Source: Rubritalea profundi (GTDB lineage Bacteria > Verrucomicrobiota > Verrucomicrobiia > Verrucomicrobiales > Akkermansiaceae). From it: a stretch of 64,000 nt of DNA. The notes beneath the pieces were generated by a model that ran no database searches, had not been told where the DNA came from, and worked only from the letters and a program-made list of their open reading frames with translations. The stretch's first letter is position 1; every line of letters starts with the position of its first letter. Below, in pieces: positions 47,251 to 56,380 of this stretch. The DNA lies in assembly GCF_002954445.1 (NCBI RefSeq), contig NZ_MQWA01000001.1, positions 771,931-835,930 of the forward strand, in the 5' to 3' direction. Position numbers and translations under genes: made by a program.

Positions 47251-48348
47251 TCATTCAACTCTTTTTGAGGACGACTCAGCTCTATAAAGTTCAATACATC
47301 GAATCATTCCACAAGCCCCTAGTCCTCCCCATAAAGTAAGGCTGAACCATAGTCTCATTATCTTCCCTTGAATCAATAAGCTTAAAGGCCTAGGTAAATC
47401 TGTCCATGTGCACACAACAGACCAACTGGCAAACAGCATAATCATGAGTATTAGGCTTACTTTTACCTTTTTTAGTGATACAAATTTCACCAAATTTTTA
47501 GGCATTAGGAAGGGTAGGTAGACGACGAAATTCAGTATGAATGCTATGTTCAAAAACACCAAGTTCCCCATGTGAAAAAAGCAGGCAAACGTGAGCCACA
47601 GTCGCCAGTAGAGAGGTCTTCCAAGCAGTAATATGGATAGCGGAGATAACTCAAAAATGACGGCTATATAATCAAAGCTCTCAATAATCAATGGGTGCAA
47701 ATGAGGCACCCATTCTGCTAGCATGTGAGTACGTCCCTTATTAAGGTAACCACCATAAAACCATTTCAGAAAGCCACTCTCAGACATATCAAAATCAATC
47801 CAGTTCATTGATTTTTCAAAACCTGCAGTGAACATTCCAAATGTAATTGCTAAAGCTAAAAGCGTTTCAGCTCTCACTGGAAACAAGCGCTTCACCAGTT
47901 TAGGTTGCGTTCCTTGAATGGATGCCATCGCTACCGCCACACAAAATACCGTGATGATAGGCAAAATTTCATGATCAATCTTACCAAAACTATACTCAAA
48001 ATTGCAGAGGGTCACCAAAACTGCACAAAAAACGGAGCCAAAGAATAGTGGTCTTTTACCTAGAGCTAGAAAGGCGATGGACAACGCCAGCACACTTTCA
48101 AGAATTGCCAGAACGATGTAACTAGGGAAGCCGCTTGCTAGAATTCCTGGGGAATACGCTGGGGGATCGAAAAGAGCATCCGGCATGGACGATAGCCACG
48201 TGAAGTTACTCCACATGATAATTAAATAGATCAAAGGAATCAGCAAAGCACTGCATCGAATCTCGTCATTAGTAAGAGATGATGCTCTACACACTCTCTC
48301 CCATGCTGAGTCGTGTAGACTCTTTAATTTTTGTTTATTTAAGGTCAT
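47251..48348 (-). CDS. Polytopic membrane protein, HTTM-like
   Basis: The 365-residue protein has about eight membrane helices. FTAGFEKSMNWIDFD and HPLIIESFDYIAVIFEL match the look of HTTM proteins (relatives of vitamin K-dependent carboxylase), which carry Lys and His near helix ends. It is followed upstream on the same strand by a small anchored protein and a DCC protein. HTTM and DCC genes are often neighbours. The reaction is unknown. Confidence 0.65.
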   Translation of the reverse strand: MTLNKQKLKSLHDSAWERVCRASSLTNDEIRCSALLIPLIYLIIMWSNFTWLSSMPDALFDPPAYSPGILASGFPSYIVLAILESVLALSIAFLALGKRPLFFGSVFCAVLVTLCNFEYSFGKIDHEILPIITVFCVAVAMASIQGTQPKLVKRLFPVRAETLLALAITFGMFTAGFEKSMNWIDFDMSESGFLKWFYGGYLNKGRTHMLAEWVPHLHPLIIESFDYIAVIFELSPLSILLLGRPLYWRLWLTFACFFHMGNLVFLNIAFILNFVVYLPFLMPKNLVKFVSLKKVKVSLILMIMLFASWSVVCTWTDLPRPLSLLIQGKIMRLWFSLTLWGGLGACGMIRCIELYRAESSSKRVE

Positions 48349-48371
48349 AGCTCTCCTCTTTTTTAATTTCC

Positions 48372-48839
48372 TCAGAAGAGATCACTCCATCTGACTGCCG
48401 GACCCGCACCTTTTTTTTCTATCACTTCGAGAGCAACGTACTGGCTACCAATTTTTTGAGACACCCACCTTTTGCAGTCTTCTACATTTTCGGGCGTCGA
48501 GGCTCTAGCCGTATATTTCCACTTTTTTCTACCTTTAGCTGCTTCAATCCGTCCAGACCTAAGGCCAAAATCATTCTTAAATATGTATTTCAAATAATGG
48601 CTCGGAGCTGGTCGGATAAGCTCTACCAGATCAATTTCTTCACGCACACCGTCCTGCGTAATACCATAGCCTAGGTATTTTGTAGAGCTCACCTCTCCCC
48701 CCTTAACCTTCGCGGTGCTTGCTCCAGAAGGCAATATTAGAGCTGGGTATGGCTCACGTAACTCTTCCTTCATGATGAAGGGCACGAAAAGCACAGCTAG
48801 TAGAATTACTGTGTATTTGACGGATGGGATTTCACTCAT
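48372..48839 (-). CDS. Membrane-anchored protein of unknown function
   Basis: The 155-residue protein has a short N-terminal membrane helix (KYTVILLAVLFVPFI) and an otherwise soluble body rich in charge (GRIEAAKGRKKWKYTARAS, CKRWVSQKIGSQYVALEVIEKK). I recognise no family. It sits 23 bp upstream of the HTTM-like gene and 75 bp downstream of the DCC gene, so a joint role of all three is likely. Confidence 0.6.
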   Translation of the reverse strand: MSEIPSVKYTVILLAVLFVPFIMKEELREPYPALILPSGASTAKVKGGEVSSTKYLGYGITQDGVREEIDLVELIRPAPSHYLKYIFKNDFGLRSGRIEAAKGRKKWKYTARASTPENVEDCKRWVSQKIGSQYVALEVIEKKGAGPAVRWSDLF

Positions 48840-48914
48840 TTCAGCTTATTGGGAACATCTATAATTTCTTGGGGCAGACTGGTACAATGATTTGCGAGAC
48901 ACACACTATTGCGA

Positions 48915-49331
48915 CTACACGATGAACCTCTTCTTTTCACTCTCGGTAGGAATCCTGCAACGGTCGGCAATGTACTTTGAAATCGAATGCCTATTTTTAG
49001 CAATCGATCTATAAATAAAATTACGCAGGAATGGTGGGACGATCAAAAATACACTCAGCGCTTTGACTGGAAATCGGCATAGAGCCGCAGCATGAAGCAC
49101 AGCTGAACTATCAGCATGGAGCTTTCCATTTTTGAGCAGATACGAACTCGTGAGGTTTGCTTCCATACCATGCTCACCAAACACCTCTGCAGAGAACTCC
49201 GACTGGAGAGCACAAAACTTCATGCTTTCAGCATCAGAGTTATCTAATAAAAAATTGACTGACTTACTACAAAATCCGCAGTCGCCATCATACATGAAGA
49301 CCACTGAGTCACATTTATCTCTCATTTCCAT
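48915..49331 (-). CDS. DCC-family (DUF393) thiol-disulfide oxidoreductase-like protein
   Basis: The 138-residue protein has the name-giving YDGDCGFCSKSVNFLL with the CxxC pair, then FCALQSEF and a C-terminal RSIAKNRHSISKY (family end pattern YRxxARxRY). DCC proteins are predicted thioredoxin-fold proteins. A run of nine C lies 14 bp before the start codon (nine G on the coding strand), which may act as or disturb the ribosome binding site. It is the first gene of a three-gene unit ending with the HTTM-like gene. Confidence 0.85.
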   Translation of the reverse strand: MEMRDKCDSVVFMYDGDCGFCSKSVNFLLDNSDAESMKFCALQSEFSAEVFGEHGMEANLTSSYLLKNGKLHADSSAVLHAAALCRFPVKALSVFLIVPPFLRNFIYRSIAKNRHSISKYIADRCRIPTESEKKRFIV

Positions 49332-49345
49332 AAAGCGTCAAACAT

Positions 49346-49354
49346 CCCCCCCCC
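49346..49354. repeat. Nine-base poly-C tract upstream of the DCC gene
   Basis: Nine C on the plus strand, 14 bp before the start codon at 49331. Tracts of this kind are prone to slippage. Confidence 0.9.
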
Positions 49355-49505
49355 ACATCAAGTTGTCAACACTGGTTCTCGACAAACGGATAAGCCAACG
49401 AGTGCTCTCCACAGCAAGTAACCCCCGATATACTCCTTCACTATTTCCCCCTGCACACACTACTTTAGACTATTAAAAAAAGCCCCCTCGGGCATACTCC
49501 GAGCA

Positions 49506-50078
49506 ATGAAAATCGAGTTAAATGACGACCTACTTATAGCTAGAGGTACCAGAAGGGCATGCTATCAGCATCCAGATGAAGCCTCGTTGTGCATCAAAAT
49601 TTCTACCGGCACCCCGAACAGCATTAAACAACAAGCTAGGGAGTGCCATTACTATCGCGCGATGGATAAGCGCGGAGTCGATTTCAGCCACCTCACGCGG
49701 TATGAAGGAGCGATCGAGACCAACCTAGGAACCGGACATCTCTACGAGTGCATCAAAGATCACGATGACACCTATTCGAAGAGCCTCACTCACTACCTTA
49801 AAAAGAACAACGGTCAGCAGAAAGAGCTTATGCTCCAATTCTCTAACCTCGAGGACTACCTGCTAAAGCACGGAATCCTCTTTTATGATCTCAATGGAGG
49901 AAACATCATCTGTAAGAAAGACCCTCAGGGTAAGCTTCGCCTTGTGATGATTGATGGTATAGGCGAAGTCATCAGCTTTACCTTCCTTAACATTTTCAAG
50001 TTTCATCGAGATAAAACGATCCGACGCAGGTGGCAGCGAGTGGTCAAGAATGTTGAGCTAAGCCTCACTCGATCATAG
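49506..50078 (+). CDS. YrbL-like protein-kinase-fold protein
   Basis: The 190-residue protein matches YrbL (a PhoP-regulated protein in enterics). LIARGTRRACYQHPDE is the glycine-rich start, CIKIS contains the putative ATP-binding Lys, and GILFYDLNGGNIICK resembles the catalytic loop with Asp and Asn, followed by MIDGIGEV. It probably phosphorylates LPS core sugars or acts near them, since a GT4 gene follows after 34 bp and an MsbA-like exporter overlaps that gene. The length is normal. Confidence 0.8.
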   Translation: MKIELNDDLLIARGTRRACYQHPDEASLCIKISTGTPNSIKQQARECHYYRAMDKRGVDFSHLTRYEGAIETNLGTGHLYECIKDHDDTYSKSLTHYLKKNNGQQKELMLQFSNLEDYLLKHGILFYDLNGGNIICKKDPQGKLRLVMIDGIGEVISFTFLNIFKFHRDKTIRRRWQRVVKNVELSLTRS

Positions 50079-50112
50079 CCGTAAGCGGTCGACAAATTTT
50101 TATAATATTACC

Positions 50113-51183
50113 ATGCCAGCTCAGCAAGACATCGAACTCATTCTAGGAAATTCGAATAAGCGCTTCTCTGGAGTGACTTCCACGATGCTCCAAGTTCTAG
50201 GCCACCAAAAGGCCCACATGAACCTAGCGGTCATGGGAGAGCATCACCTACCCAAGGAGACTACTTGCTTGAGCTTTATGGATGCCGTTAGACTCTGCAA
50301 GAAACCCCTCTCTGACGGGCGTAAAAGAATTTTTCACGCCCGCCGTAATGACGAGATGATTCAAGCCATCCTGCTGAAGAAGGTCTTCGGGGCACAAATC
50401 TGCCGAGTTTTCACATCCACAGCTCAAAGGCACCATTCTAACTTCACTAAGTGGCTAATGAGTCAAATGGATGGAATCATCACAACCTGTGAAGCTGCTG
50501 GATCATATCTTGAGGCTCCAGCCGATGCTGTGATCCCCCACGGTATTGATCTAAAAACCTATTACCCGTCAGCGGATAAAACTGCCGATTGGAAAGCGTT
50601 AGACCTAGCTGGTCAATACGGCATCGGAATCTTTGGTCGCGTACGCCACCAGAAAGGTCTCGATATTCTCATCGATGCTATCATTCCCTTGCTCAAAGAA
50701 AACCCTGAGCCAACGGTAGTGATCGTTGGGGAAACGACGCCGAATCATCAAAGCTTCCTAGACGAGCAATTAGTAAAAATGACCAATGCTGGGCTCAGCA
50801 ATCGCATAGTCGTACTAGGAAAAAGACCATTTTCAGAAATCCCAACACTCTTCCGTTCTATGTCAGTCGTCGCGGCCCTCAGCCGCAACGAAGGCTACGG
50901 GCTAACGGCTCCAGAAGCAATGGCGAGCGGGACAGCAGTCATAGCTAGTGAAGCTGGAGCATGGAAGGAAGTCGTACGCGACGGCATAGACGGCTGTGTG
51001 GTTCCATGTGGTGATGTTGCTGCCACCAAGCAAGCTCTTACTAAGATTTTAGCTAAGCTTCCTACAGAGTTACTAGAGATGGGAATGAATGGCCATCAAC
51101 GCATACAAGACTGCTACACGATCGAACAAGAGGCCGAGTCACTCTGTGACTTCTTTAAGAATCTACAGAGCAAGAAAAACTAG
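50113..51183 (+). CDS. Glycosyltransferase family 4
   Basis: The 356-residue GT-B enzyme has FGRVRHQKGLDILIDA (donor-binding Lys loop) and SRNEGYGLTAPEAMASGTAV with the E-x7-E pair. Its layout fits LPS core heptosyl- or glucosyltransferases. It ends within the last four bases of the convergent ABC exporter gene (51180-51183). It is co-transcribed with the YrbL-like gene. Confidence 0.9.
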   Translation: MPAQQDIELILGNSNKRFSGVTSTMLQVLGHQKAHMNLAVMGEHHLPKETTCLSFMDAVRLCKKPLSDGRKRIFHARRNDEMIQAILLKKVFGAQICRVFTSTAQRHHSNFTKWLMSQMDGIITTCEAAGSYLEAPADAVIPHGIDLKTYYPSADKTADWKALDLAGQYGIGIFGRVRHQKGLDILIDAIIPLLKENPEPTVVIVGETTPNHQSFLDEQLVKMTNAGLSNRIVVLGKRPFSEIPTLFRSMSVVAALSRNEGYGLTAPEAMASGTAVIASEAGAWKEVVRDGIDGCVVPCGDVAATKQALTKILAKLPTELLEMGMNGHQRIQDCYTIEQEAESLCDFFKNLQSKKN

Positions 51184-52988
51184 CCGGTTTGCTTATCGTA
51201 AAGGTCTTTATAGAGGCTACAGCTCTCATAAAGTTCACTGTGCGAACCATCTCCAACGATTCGGCCACCGTCTTGAAACTTATCAAAAACGAGAATGCGT
51301 TGAGCATCTCGAATTGAGCTAAATCTGTGAGCAATCACGAATGTTGTACGCCCCTGCGTAAGCACTTTCAGAGCCGCTTGGATCTGCGACTCACTCTCCG
51401 TATCGAGAGCTGAAGTTGCCTCATCGAGAATCAGGATTGGAGCATCTTTCAAGAAGGCGCGTGCTATTGCTACACGTTGCTTCTGACCACCTGAGAGGCC
51501 ATCGCCCCTCTCTCCCACTTCATTGTCGTAACCATTAGGAAACTCCATGATGAAGTCATGAGCATTCGCATGCTTCGCAGCTTCGATAACCTGCGCATCA
51601 GTAGCGGATGGACGGCCTATGCGGATATTTTCAGCAATTGAGCCACGGAACAACAATGGGTGCTGTGAAACCAACGCGATATTGTCTCTCAAATTTCGCT
51701 TAGTCAAATCACGAACGTCACATCCATCCACAGTCACTGATCCATCTTTCACATCATAGAAACGCGGGATCATAGAAACAAAAGTAGATTTACCAGCTCC
51801 ACTAGGGCCAACCAAAGCAACGGATTCACCAGGGGTCACTTTTATATTCAGGCCACTTAGAACAGGCTCGCTGTCGTAGACAAAATTCACATTATTGAAG
51901 CAGACCTCGCCTTTAACATCTTTCAGAACCTTAGGCTCTGTAGGTTCTGGCATATTGTCTTCGGAATGTAGAACATACTCCACACGTTCTAGGGATGCTT
52001 CAGCCTTGCGAATGAGTGTTGAGATTGCTCCCAGCTTTTTCACTGGTTCGTAGGCAAAGTACATTGCCAAAATCACTGGAGTAAAGACCTGCAGTGTGAA
52101 TCCTCGCTGAGCTCCTAAATAGATAGCAAAGACAACACCTAGTGTGGACATCACCTCCACTGAAGGGGAAATCAACCCTTGGTACTTGACCATTTTGAGT
52201 TGAAGACCTCGCATGATAATAGAATCTTCGCGAAATTTCTCCACCTGCTCATCTTCCATTCCATAGGCACGTATCTCTTGCTGAGACGCTAGGTTCTCAC
52301 TAACGGTGGCGGTCATGTCCCCACCTTTAGCGCGTGCATCTCTGGCCTTTCTATACAGAGCCTTACCAAGGTAACGGATAGGAAACACACAGACTGGGAT
52401 ACTTAACATTGCATAGAGGACAAAGACCATTCCATCGATGGTCATCGCCATGAAGATGACAGCACATACTGCTGAAACCAGCTGGACAGGCTGGATAATC
52501 AAATCGCTCGCAATACGGAATAGCGCTCGTCTAATCTGACTGGTATCGCCCATCACACGTGTCAGAATATCTCCCTCTTTATGGCGTTTATGAAATGCCA
52601 ATGGCAGACGTTGGAGCCGATCAAAAGTCATGATCCGTAGTTCTTCGAGAACAAGCATTCCCGAGTAGCTCATCAATATTGAATTCAGGTAGCGTGCTAT
52701 ATTACGAATCAAAAATATTGCAGGAAGAAAGCAACAGGCAACAATAAGAACCTGATTTGGCGTTGGCACCCCGATGCCGATAAACGAGGTCAGTTTCAAC
52801 ATCCATTCAGGAGTTTCTGCCACAGCACCTGTACTTTGATCTCTGAAGATCAACGGGAAAACATATTTTGCAACGAGTGGAAGTCCGGCTCCACTGGCAA
52901 CACCTGCAATCAAACCAAAAACGATCGCAGTAAAGAACTGCAGTTTCACTGGCTTGAATAAGCTAAAATACGGGAAAAATTTCTTCAT
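51180..52988 (-). CDS. ABC transporter, MsbA-like lipid/LPS exporter
   Basis: This 602-residue half transporter fuses six membrane helices with an ATPase. GPSGAGKST is Walker A, SQHPLLFRGSI holds the Q loop, LSGGQKQR is the signature, ILILDEATSALD is Walker B and VIAHRF is the switch His. Its length and context beside LPS-type transferases favour an MsbA-like flippase for lipid A-core; a drug exporter is the alternative. It overlaps the GT4 gene tail to tail by four bases. Confidence 0.88.
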   Translation of the reverse strand: MKKFFPYFSLFKPVKLQFFTAIVFGLIAGVASGAGLPLVAKYVFPLIFRDQSTGAVAETPEWMLKLTSFIGIGVPTPNQVLIVACCFLPAIFLIRNIARYLNSILMSYSGMLVLEELRIMTFDRLQRLPLAFHKRHKEGDILTRVMGDTSQIRRALFRIASDLIIQPVQLVSAVCAVIFMAMTIDGMVFVLYAMLSIPVCVFPIRYLGKALYRKARDARAKGGDMTATVSENLASQQEIRAYGMEDEQVEKFREDSIIMRGLQLKMVKYQGLISPSVEVMSTLGVVFAIYLGAQRGFTLQVFTPVILAMYFAYEPVKKLGAISTLIRKAEASLERVEYVLHSEDNMPEPTEPKVLKDVKGEVCFNNVNFVYDSEPVLSGLNIKVTPGESVALVGPSGAGKSTFVSMIPRFYDVKDGSVTVDGCDVRDLTKRNLRDNIALVSQHPLLFRGSIAENIRIGRPSATDAQVIEAAKHANAHDFIMEFPNGYDNEVGERGDGLSGGQKQRVAIARAFLKDAPILILDEATSALDTESESQIQAALKVLTQGRTTFVIAHRFSSIRDAQRILVFDKFQDGGRIVGDGSHSELYESCSLYKDLYDKQTG

Positions 52989-53046
52989 AAAATTGTTGGG
53001 TGTAGCTTTGTTCTCGAACGAGGAGAACGCAAGCCTGTATCGCGGG

Positions 53047-53775
53047 CTATTTTGCGTATTCGTAGCTCAGCACGCTAAGGCAATAGAGTGTCGCGGTTTC
53101 TACTCGCAGGACGATTTCACCAAGGCTCACTGGATGATAGCCACTAGCTATAGCTGCGTCATATTCTGATTGAGATAAATCACCTTCAGGGCCGACTAAT
53201 AATGTCGCGGATGAAATCTCGCACTGCCTCTCTAAGACGACCTTTATCACTTCGCTCCGAGGATCAAGTGCGGCTACGATTTCGAGTTGATATTTTTCTC
53301 GCGAATCCACCCATTCATTGAATTGGGCTACGGGCTTTACCTCTGGCAGCCAATTCTGACCACATTGCTTACAAGCTTCCAAAACTATTCGTTGCCACTT
53401 TTGAAGTTTTTTACCGTCAGCTTTAGCCACCGTATTTTCTGTCATGAGTGGCTGAATACTCGCAACACCTAGCTCTACAGCCTTCTGCACGATGAGCTCC
53501 ATATTTCCGGACTTTGGAATCGCCTGGCAAAGATGCAGAGCTAGCCCGCGTGGTTGAATTTCTATCTCCCCATCTTTTTCGAGGATGACCTTCGATTTGT
53601 CGACTGAGACGACCTTGCATTGAACCGAACGTCCGACCCCATCGAACACAACAACCGCATCTCCCACCTTCTGGCGCAATACACGCGTACAGTGATGTGC
53701 TTCGTCTCCGGTGAGCACAAGCTCGCAGGATGACCATTGGTCTTCAGGGAGATAGTAACGATTGATAGAATTCAT
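53047..53775 (-). CDS. rsmE: 16S rRNA (uracil-1498-N3)-methyltransferase RsmE
   Basis: The 242-residue protein has a PUA-like N-terminal domain (GDEAHHCTRVLR) and a SPOUT trefoil-knot methyltransferase domain. Landmarks are LCQAIPKSGNMELIVQKAVELGV, LLVGPEGDLSQSEY and the knot end SLGEIVLRVETAT. It methylates U1498 in the ribosomal decoding centre. It lies between the exporter and dnaJ genes, all on the minus strand. An extra 100-bp gap with a terminator separates it from dnaJ. Confidence 0.93.
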   Translation of the reverse strand: MNSINRYYLPEDQWSSCELVLTGDEAHHCTRVLRQKVGDAVVVFDGVGRSVQCKVVSVDKSKVILEKDGEIEIQPRGLALHLCQAIPKSGNMELIVQKAVELGVASIQPLMTENTVAKADGKKLQKWQRIVLEACKQCGQNWLPEVKPVAQFNEWVDSREKYQLEIVAALDPRSEVIKVVLERQCEISSATLLVGPEGDLSQSEYDAAIASGYHPVSLGEIVLRVETATLYCLSVLSYEYAK

Positions 53776-53821
53776 GGAGGAAAGTGTGGAGTGATAAGTT
53801 AGATATGTGAAGTCTACCTAC

Positions 53822-53859
53822 AAAAAAGCGGCACGCTCGGGTGTGAGACGTACCGCTTT
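53822..53859 (-). terminator. Rho-independent terminator of grpE-dnaJ
   Basis: On the minus strand AAAGCGGTACG pairs with CGTGCCGCTTT (one mismatch) and is followed by a T-run ending in TTTTTTG. It lies 17 bp after the dnaJ stop. Confidence 0.85.
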
Positions 53860-53875
53860 ATTTGAAATAGATTTC

Positions 53876-55027
53876 TTACTCGAAGAACTTCTTCGCCTTA
53901 GCAAAGAACGATTCCTGCATCGGTGTATTCTTCTCACCAATCGATTCACTAAATTCTTTGAGCTTTTCCTTTTGCTCGGAATTGAGCCTGGTAGGAACTT
54001 CGACGTGAACAGTAATGTTTAGGTCTCCTTTTGAGCCGTAGGACAGGTCTTTTATCCCGCGACTGCGAAGGCGGAAAGTCGTGCCACCTTGCGTTCCGGA
54101 AGGAATCTTGATCGACGCCTTACCTTCTAGTGTAGGAACCTCCAGTTCACCACCGAGAGTGGCTACGCTGAATGGCACAGGGATTTCGCAATGGAGATCA
54201 GCACCGTCACGCTCGAACATTTCGTGATTCTTTATATCGATGAAGACATAGAGGTCACCGGCGGGACCACCGCGGAGTCCCGCATCGCCATTGCCTGAAG
54301 AACGCAGTCTAGTCCCACGATCAACACCGGCTGGAATGCGAATCTTGATTCTAGAAGTCTCTTCTCTGCGACCTTGGCCGCGACAATCACCACAAGGATC
54401 AGAAATAATTTGGCCTGCTCCCTTACATTCTGGGCAGGTTGTCTGCTGCACAAAAATTCCAGCCTGACGCGTCACCGCACCCGCGCCTCCACAGGTGCTA
54501 CATGTTTTAGAACCACTGCCGCTCTTGGAGCCTTTACCACTACAGCTACTACAGCTCGCTTCCTTCTCGATCTCTAACTCTTTTTCACAACCTGCGGCTG
54601 CTTCTTCGAGGGATATGTCTAGGTCGTAGCGTAAGTCGCTGCCCGCTTGGGCTGCTGAGCGACGACGCGAACGTCCGCCTCCACCGCCAAAGAAATCGTC
54701 AAAGCCACCGCCGCCACCAAAGGCTCCGCCGAAGACTTGCGAGAATATGTCAGAGGCATCGTGGAAGCCACCACCGCCGCCTCCGCCACCCATTCCGCCG
54801 TCAAAAGCTGAGTGACCGTAGCGATCATAAGCAGCGCGTTTGTCCTCATTGCTGAGAACTTCATACGCCTCACCTATTTCTTTGAACTTCGCTTCCGCTT
54901 CCGCATCGTCTGGGTTCTTGTCTGGGTGAAACTTGATCGCCAGTTTGCGATACGCTTTCTTGATCGTTGAGGCATCGGCATCGCGCGCAGTACCCAGTAG
55001 ATCGTAGTAATCTTTCTTAGTAGACAT
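53876..55027 (-). CDS. dnaJ: Chaperone protein DnaJ
   Basis: The 383-residue co-chaperone has the J domain with FHPDKNPDD, a long Gly/Phe region ([17 protein letters not shown]), and four zinc-binding repeats ([32 protein letters not shown]). The substrate-binding C-terminal domains follow. It stimulates the ATPase of DnaK. It is 19 bp downstream of grpE. DnaK itself is not in the window. No CIRCE operator was found upstream of grpE. Confidence 0.96.
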   Translation of the reverse strand: MSTKKDYYDLLGTARDADASTIKKAYRKLAIKFHPDKNPDDAEAEAKFKEIGEAYEVLSNEDKRAAYDRYGHSAFDGGMGGGGGGGGFHDASDIFSQVFGGAFGGGGGFDDFFGGGGGRSRRRSAAQAGSDLRYDLDISLEEAAAGCEKELEIEKEASCSSCSGKGSKSGSGSKTCSTCGGAGAVTRQAGIFVQQTTCPECKGAGQIISDPCGDCRGQGRREETSRIKIRIPAGVDRGTRLRSSGNGDAGLRGGPAGDLYVFIDIKNHEMFERDGADLHCEIPVPFSVATLGGELEVPTLEGKASIKIPSGTQGGTTFRLRSRGIKDLSYGSKGDLNITVHVEVPTRLNSEQKEKLKEFSESIGEKNTPMQESFFAKAKKFFE

Positions 55028-55046
55028 CTTGTCTTAGTATAAATGG

Positions 55047-55694
55047 TTATTCAGCTGAGGCTTCTTCTGAAGCCTCTTCGCTTTCAACTGCTGGGGCTTG
55101 GACTACAACTACATTGGCTGGACGCACTAGGCGGTCACCCATCTTGTAGCCCTTGCGCATGACTCGGATAATTTGGCCTTCTTCGAAGGTCTCAGATTCC
55201 TCCTGAGCCATCGCATCGTGCACTTTAGGGTCAAACTTTGCTCCCGGCTGGAGATCTACAACTTGCACTCCCTGGTTCGCGAGGAAATCATCGAGCTGCT
55301 TTTGCACCATAGACATCCCCATATAGATCATGGAGCCTGAATCTTGCTCGGACGCTTGCATTCCCATGCCGAAGTTATCTATCACTGGGAGGAGATCTTC
55401 AAGAAGGCGCTGGTTGCCGTAGCGGATGGCATCCGCTTTGTCACGGGTGCTACGCTTACGGTAGTTTTCAAGGTCTGCGGCAGTGCGCAGAAGCTTGTTT
55501 TTAAGCTCAGCAACTTCTGCTTCGAGTTGATCTTCACGGTTAAGCTCTTCCTCTACCATTGCCTCTTCGAGCTCTTGCTCGATCTCGGCATTGATTTCGT
55601 CCATGGATTTGTTGGAATCTTCCACAGGTTGGTCCACTGGTACATCTTGCTCATCAGTGTTATTTGCTGTTTCGTCTTGCATGGCGAAACTCAT
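55047..55694 (-). CDS. grpE: Nucleotide exchange factor GrpE
   Basis: The 215-residue protein has an acidic N-terminus, a long coiled coil (EEELNREDQLEAEVAELKNK), the YRKRSTRDKADA block and the C-terminal beta domain (VHDAMAQEESE, VMRKGYKMGDRLVRPANVVV). It exchanges ADP for ATP on DnaK. The start could also be Met5 (55682). It forms an operon with dnaJ. Confidence 0.95.
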   Translation of the reverse strand: MSFAMQDETANNTDEQDVPVDQPVEDSNKSMDEINAEIEQELEEAMVEEELNREDQLEAEVAELKNKLLRTAADLENYRKRSTRDKADAIRYGNQRLLEDLLPVIDNFGMGMQASEQDSGSMIYMGMSMVQKQLDDFLANQGVQVVDLQPGAKFDPKVHDAMAQEESETFEEGQIIRVMRKGYKMGDRLVRPANVVVVQAPAVESEEASEEASAE

Positions 55695-55810
55695 AGCCAG
55701 CTACTGCCAGAGGTCAACCCCACATCTATAGATCTTAGCACAATTCTACGTCAACAACCCTGATTTTCCTTGCTCATCAAGATAATCACCACTACCTCCA
55801 AATCCCAAGG

Positions 55811-56212
55811 ATGCGCCACTTTTTAGCCAAACTAATTTGCCTGGTAGCTGCTGTCACCATTTTGGAGGTGCCATCAGTGGCTCTGCAATCCTACGCATGG
55901 GCAACAATGCTCAATGATAGAATACCTACACAAGGGTTCTCTGAGGCGATCTCCAGCACCTTTGACGGTGAGCATCCGTGTGAGCACTGTCTGGCCGCCC
56001 AAGAACTGCAGAGCGATGAGAAGTCGCCCGATAAAAAATCTAAAGCTCCGCAATATCAATTAGGTAGCATCAAGCTTATCGGCCTGAATGCATCCAAGAT
56101 TCTCCCGCCAGCTGGATCACCTGCCAGCCTGTTACCACATGTGGTGACTGATGCTCACCTATCCTGCTGCTTCTACGACTCTGTTCCCACCCCGCCACCC
56201 AGGCTAGGGTAG
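55811..56212 (+). CDS. Small secreted protein with Cys/His motifs
   Basis: The 133-residue protein starts with a signal peptide (FLAKLICLVAAVTILEVPSVA). The mature part has HPCEHCLA (CxxC flanked by His) and a late HLSCCFY, which could bind a metal. It lies 168 bp upstream of a Met/His-rich outer-membrane barrel on the same strand, which supports a metal-related role. No family recognised. Confidence 0.6.
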   Translation: MRHFLAKLICLVAAVTILEVPSVALQSYAWATMLNDRIPTQGFSEAISSTFDGEHPCEHCLAAQELQSDEKSPDKKSKAPQYQLGSIKLIGLNASKILPPAGSPASLLPHVVTDAHLSCCFYDSVPTPPPRLG

Positions 56213-56380
56213 ATCATTCCTACTCTTGGTCCCTTTGACCATTACTTCTCAAAGAAGTCTCAGCTCTAGAGCTCAACGAACGCTCAGCAGCTAACACGTC
56301 GGCACGATCGTAGATCGACGTCTCTACATTTTCAATGCGACCACCTGTCGCCCACTTTTAACAATTTACATCTTTATACT

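Noticed and set aside
55695-55810. CIRCE operator upstream of grpE-dnaJ.
   Set aside because: Only a TTAGCAC half-like stretch is present, without the matching GAGTGCTAA arm.
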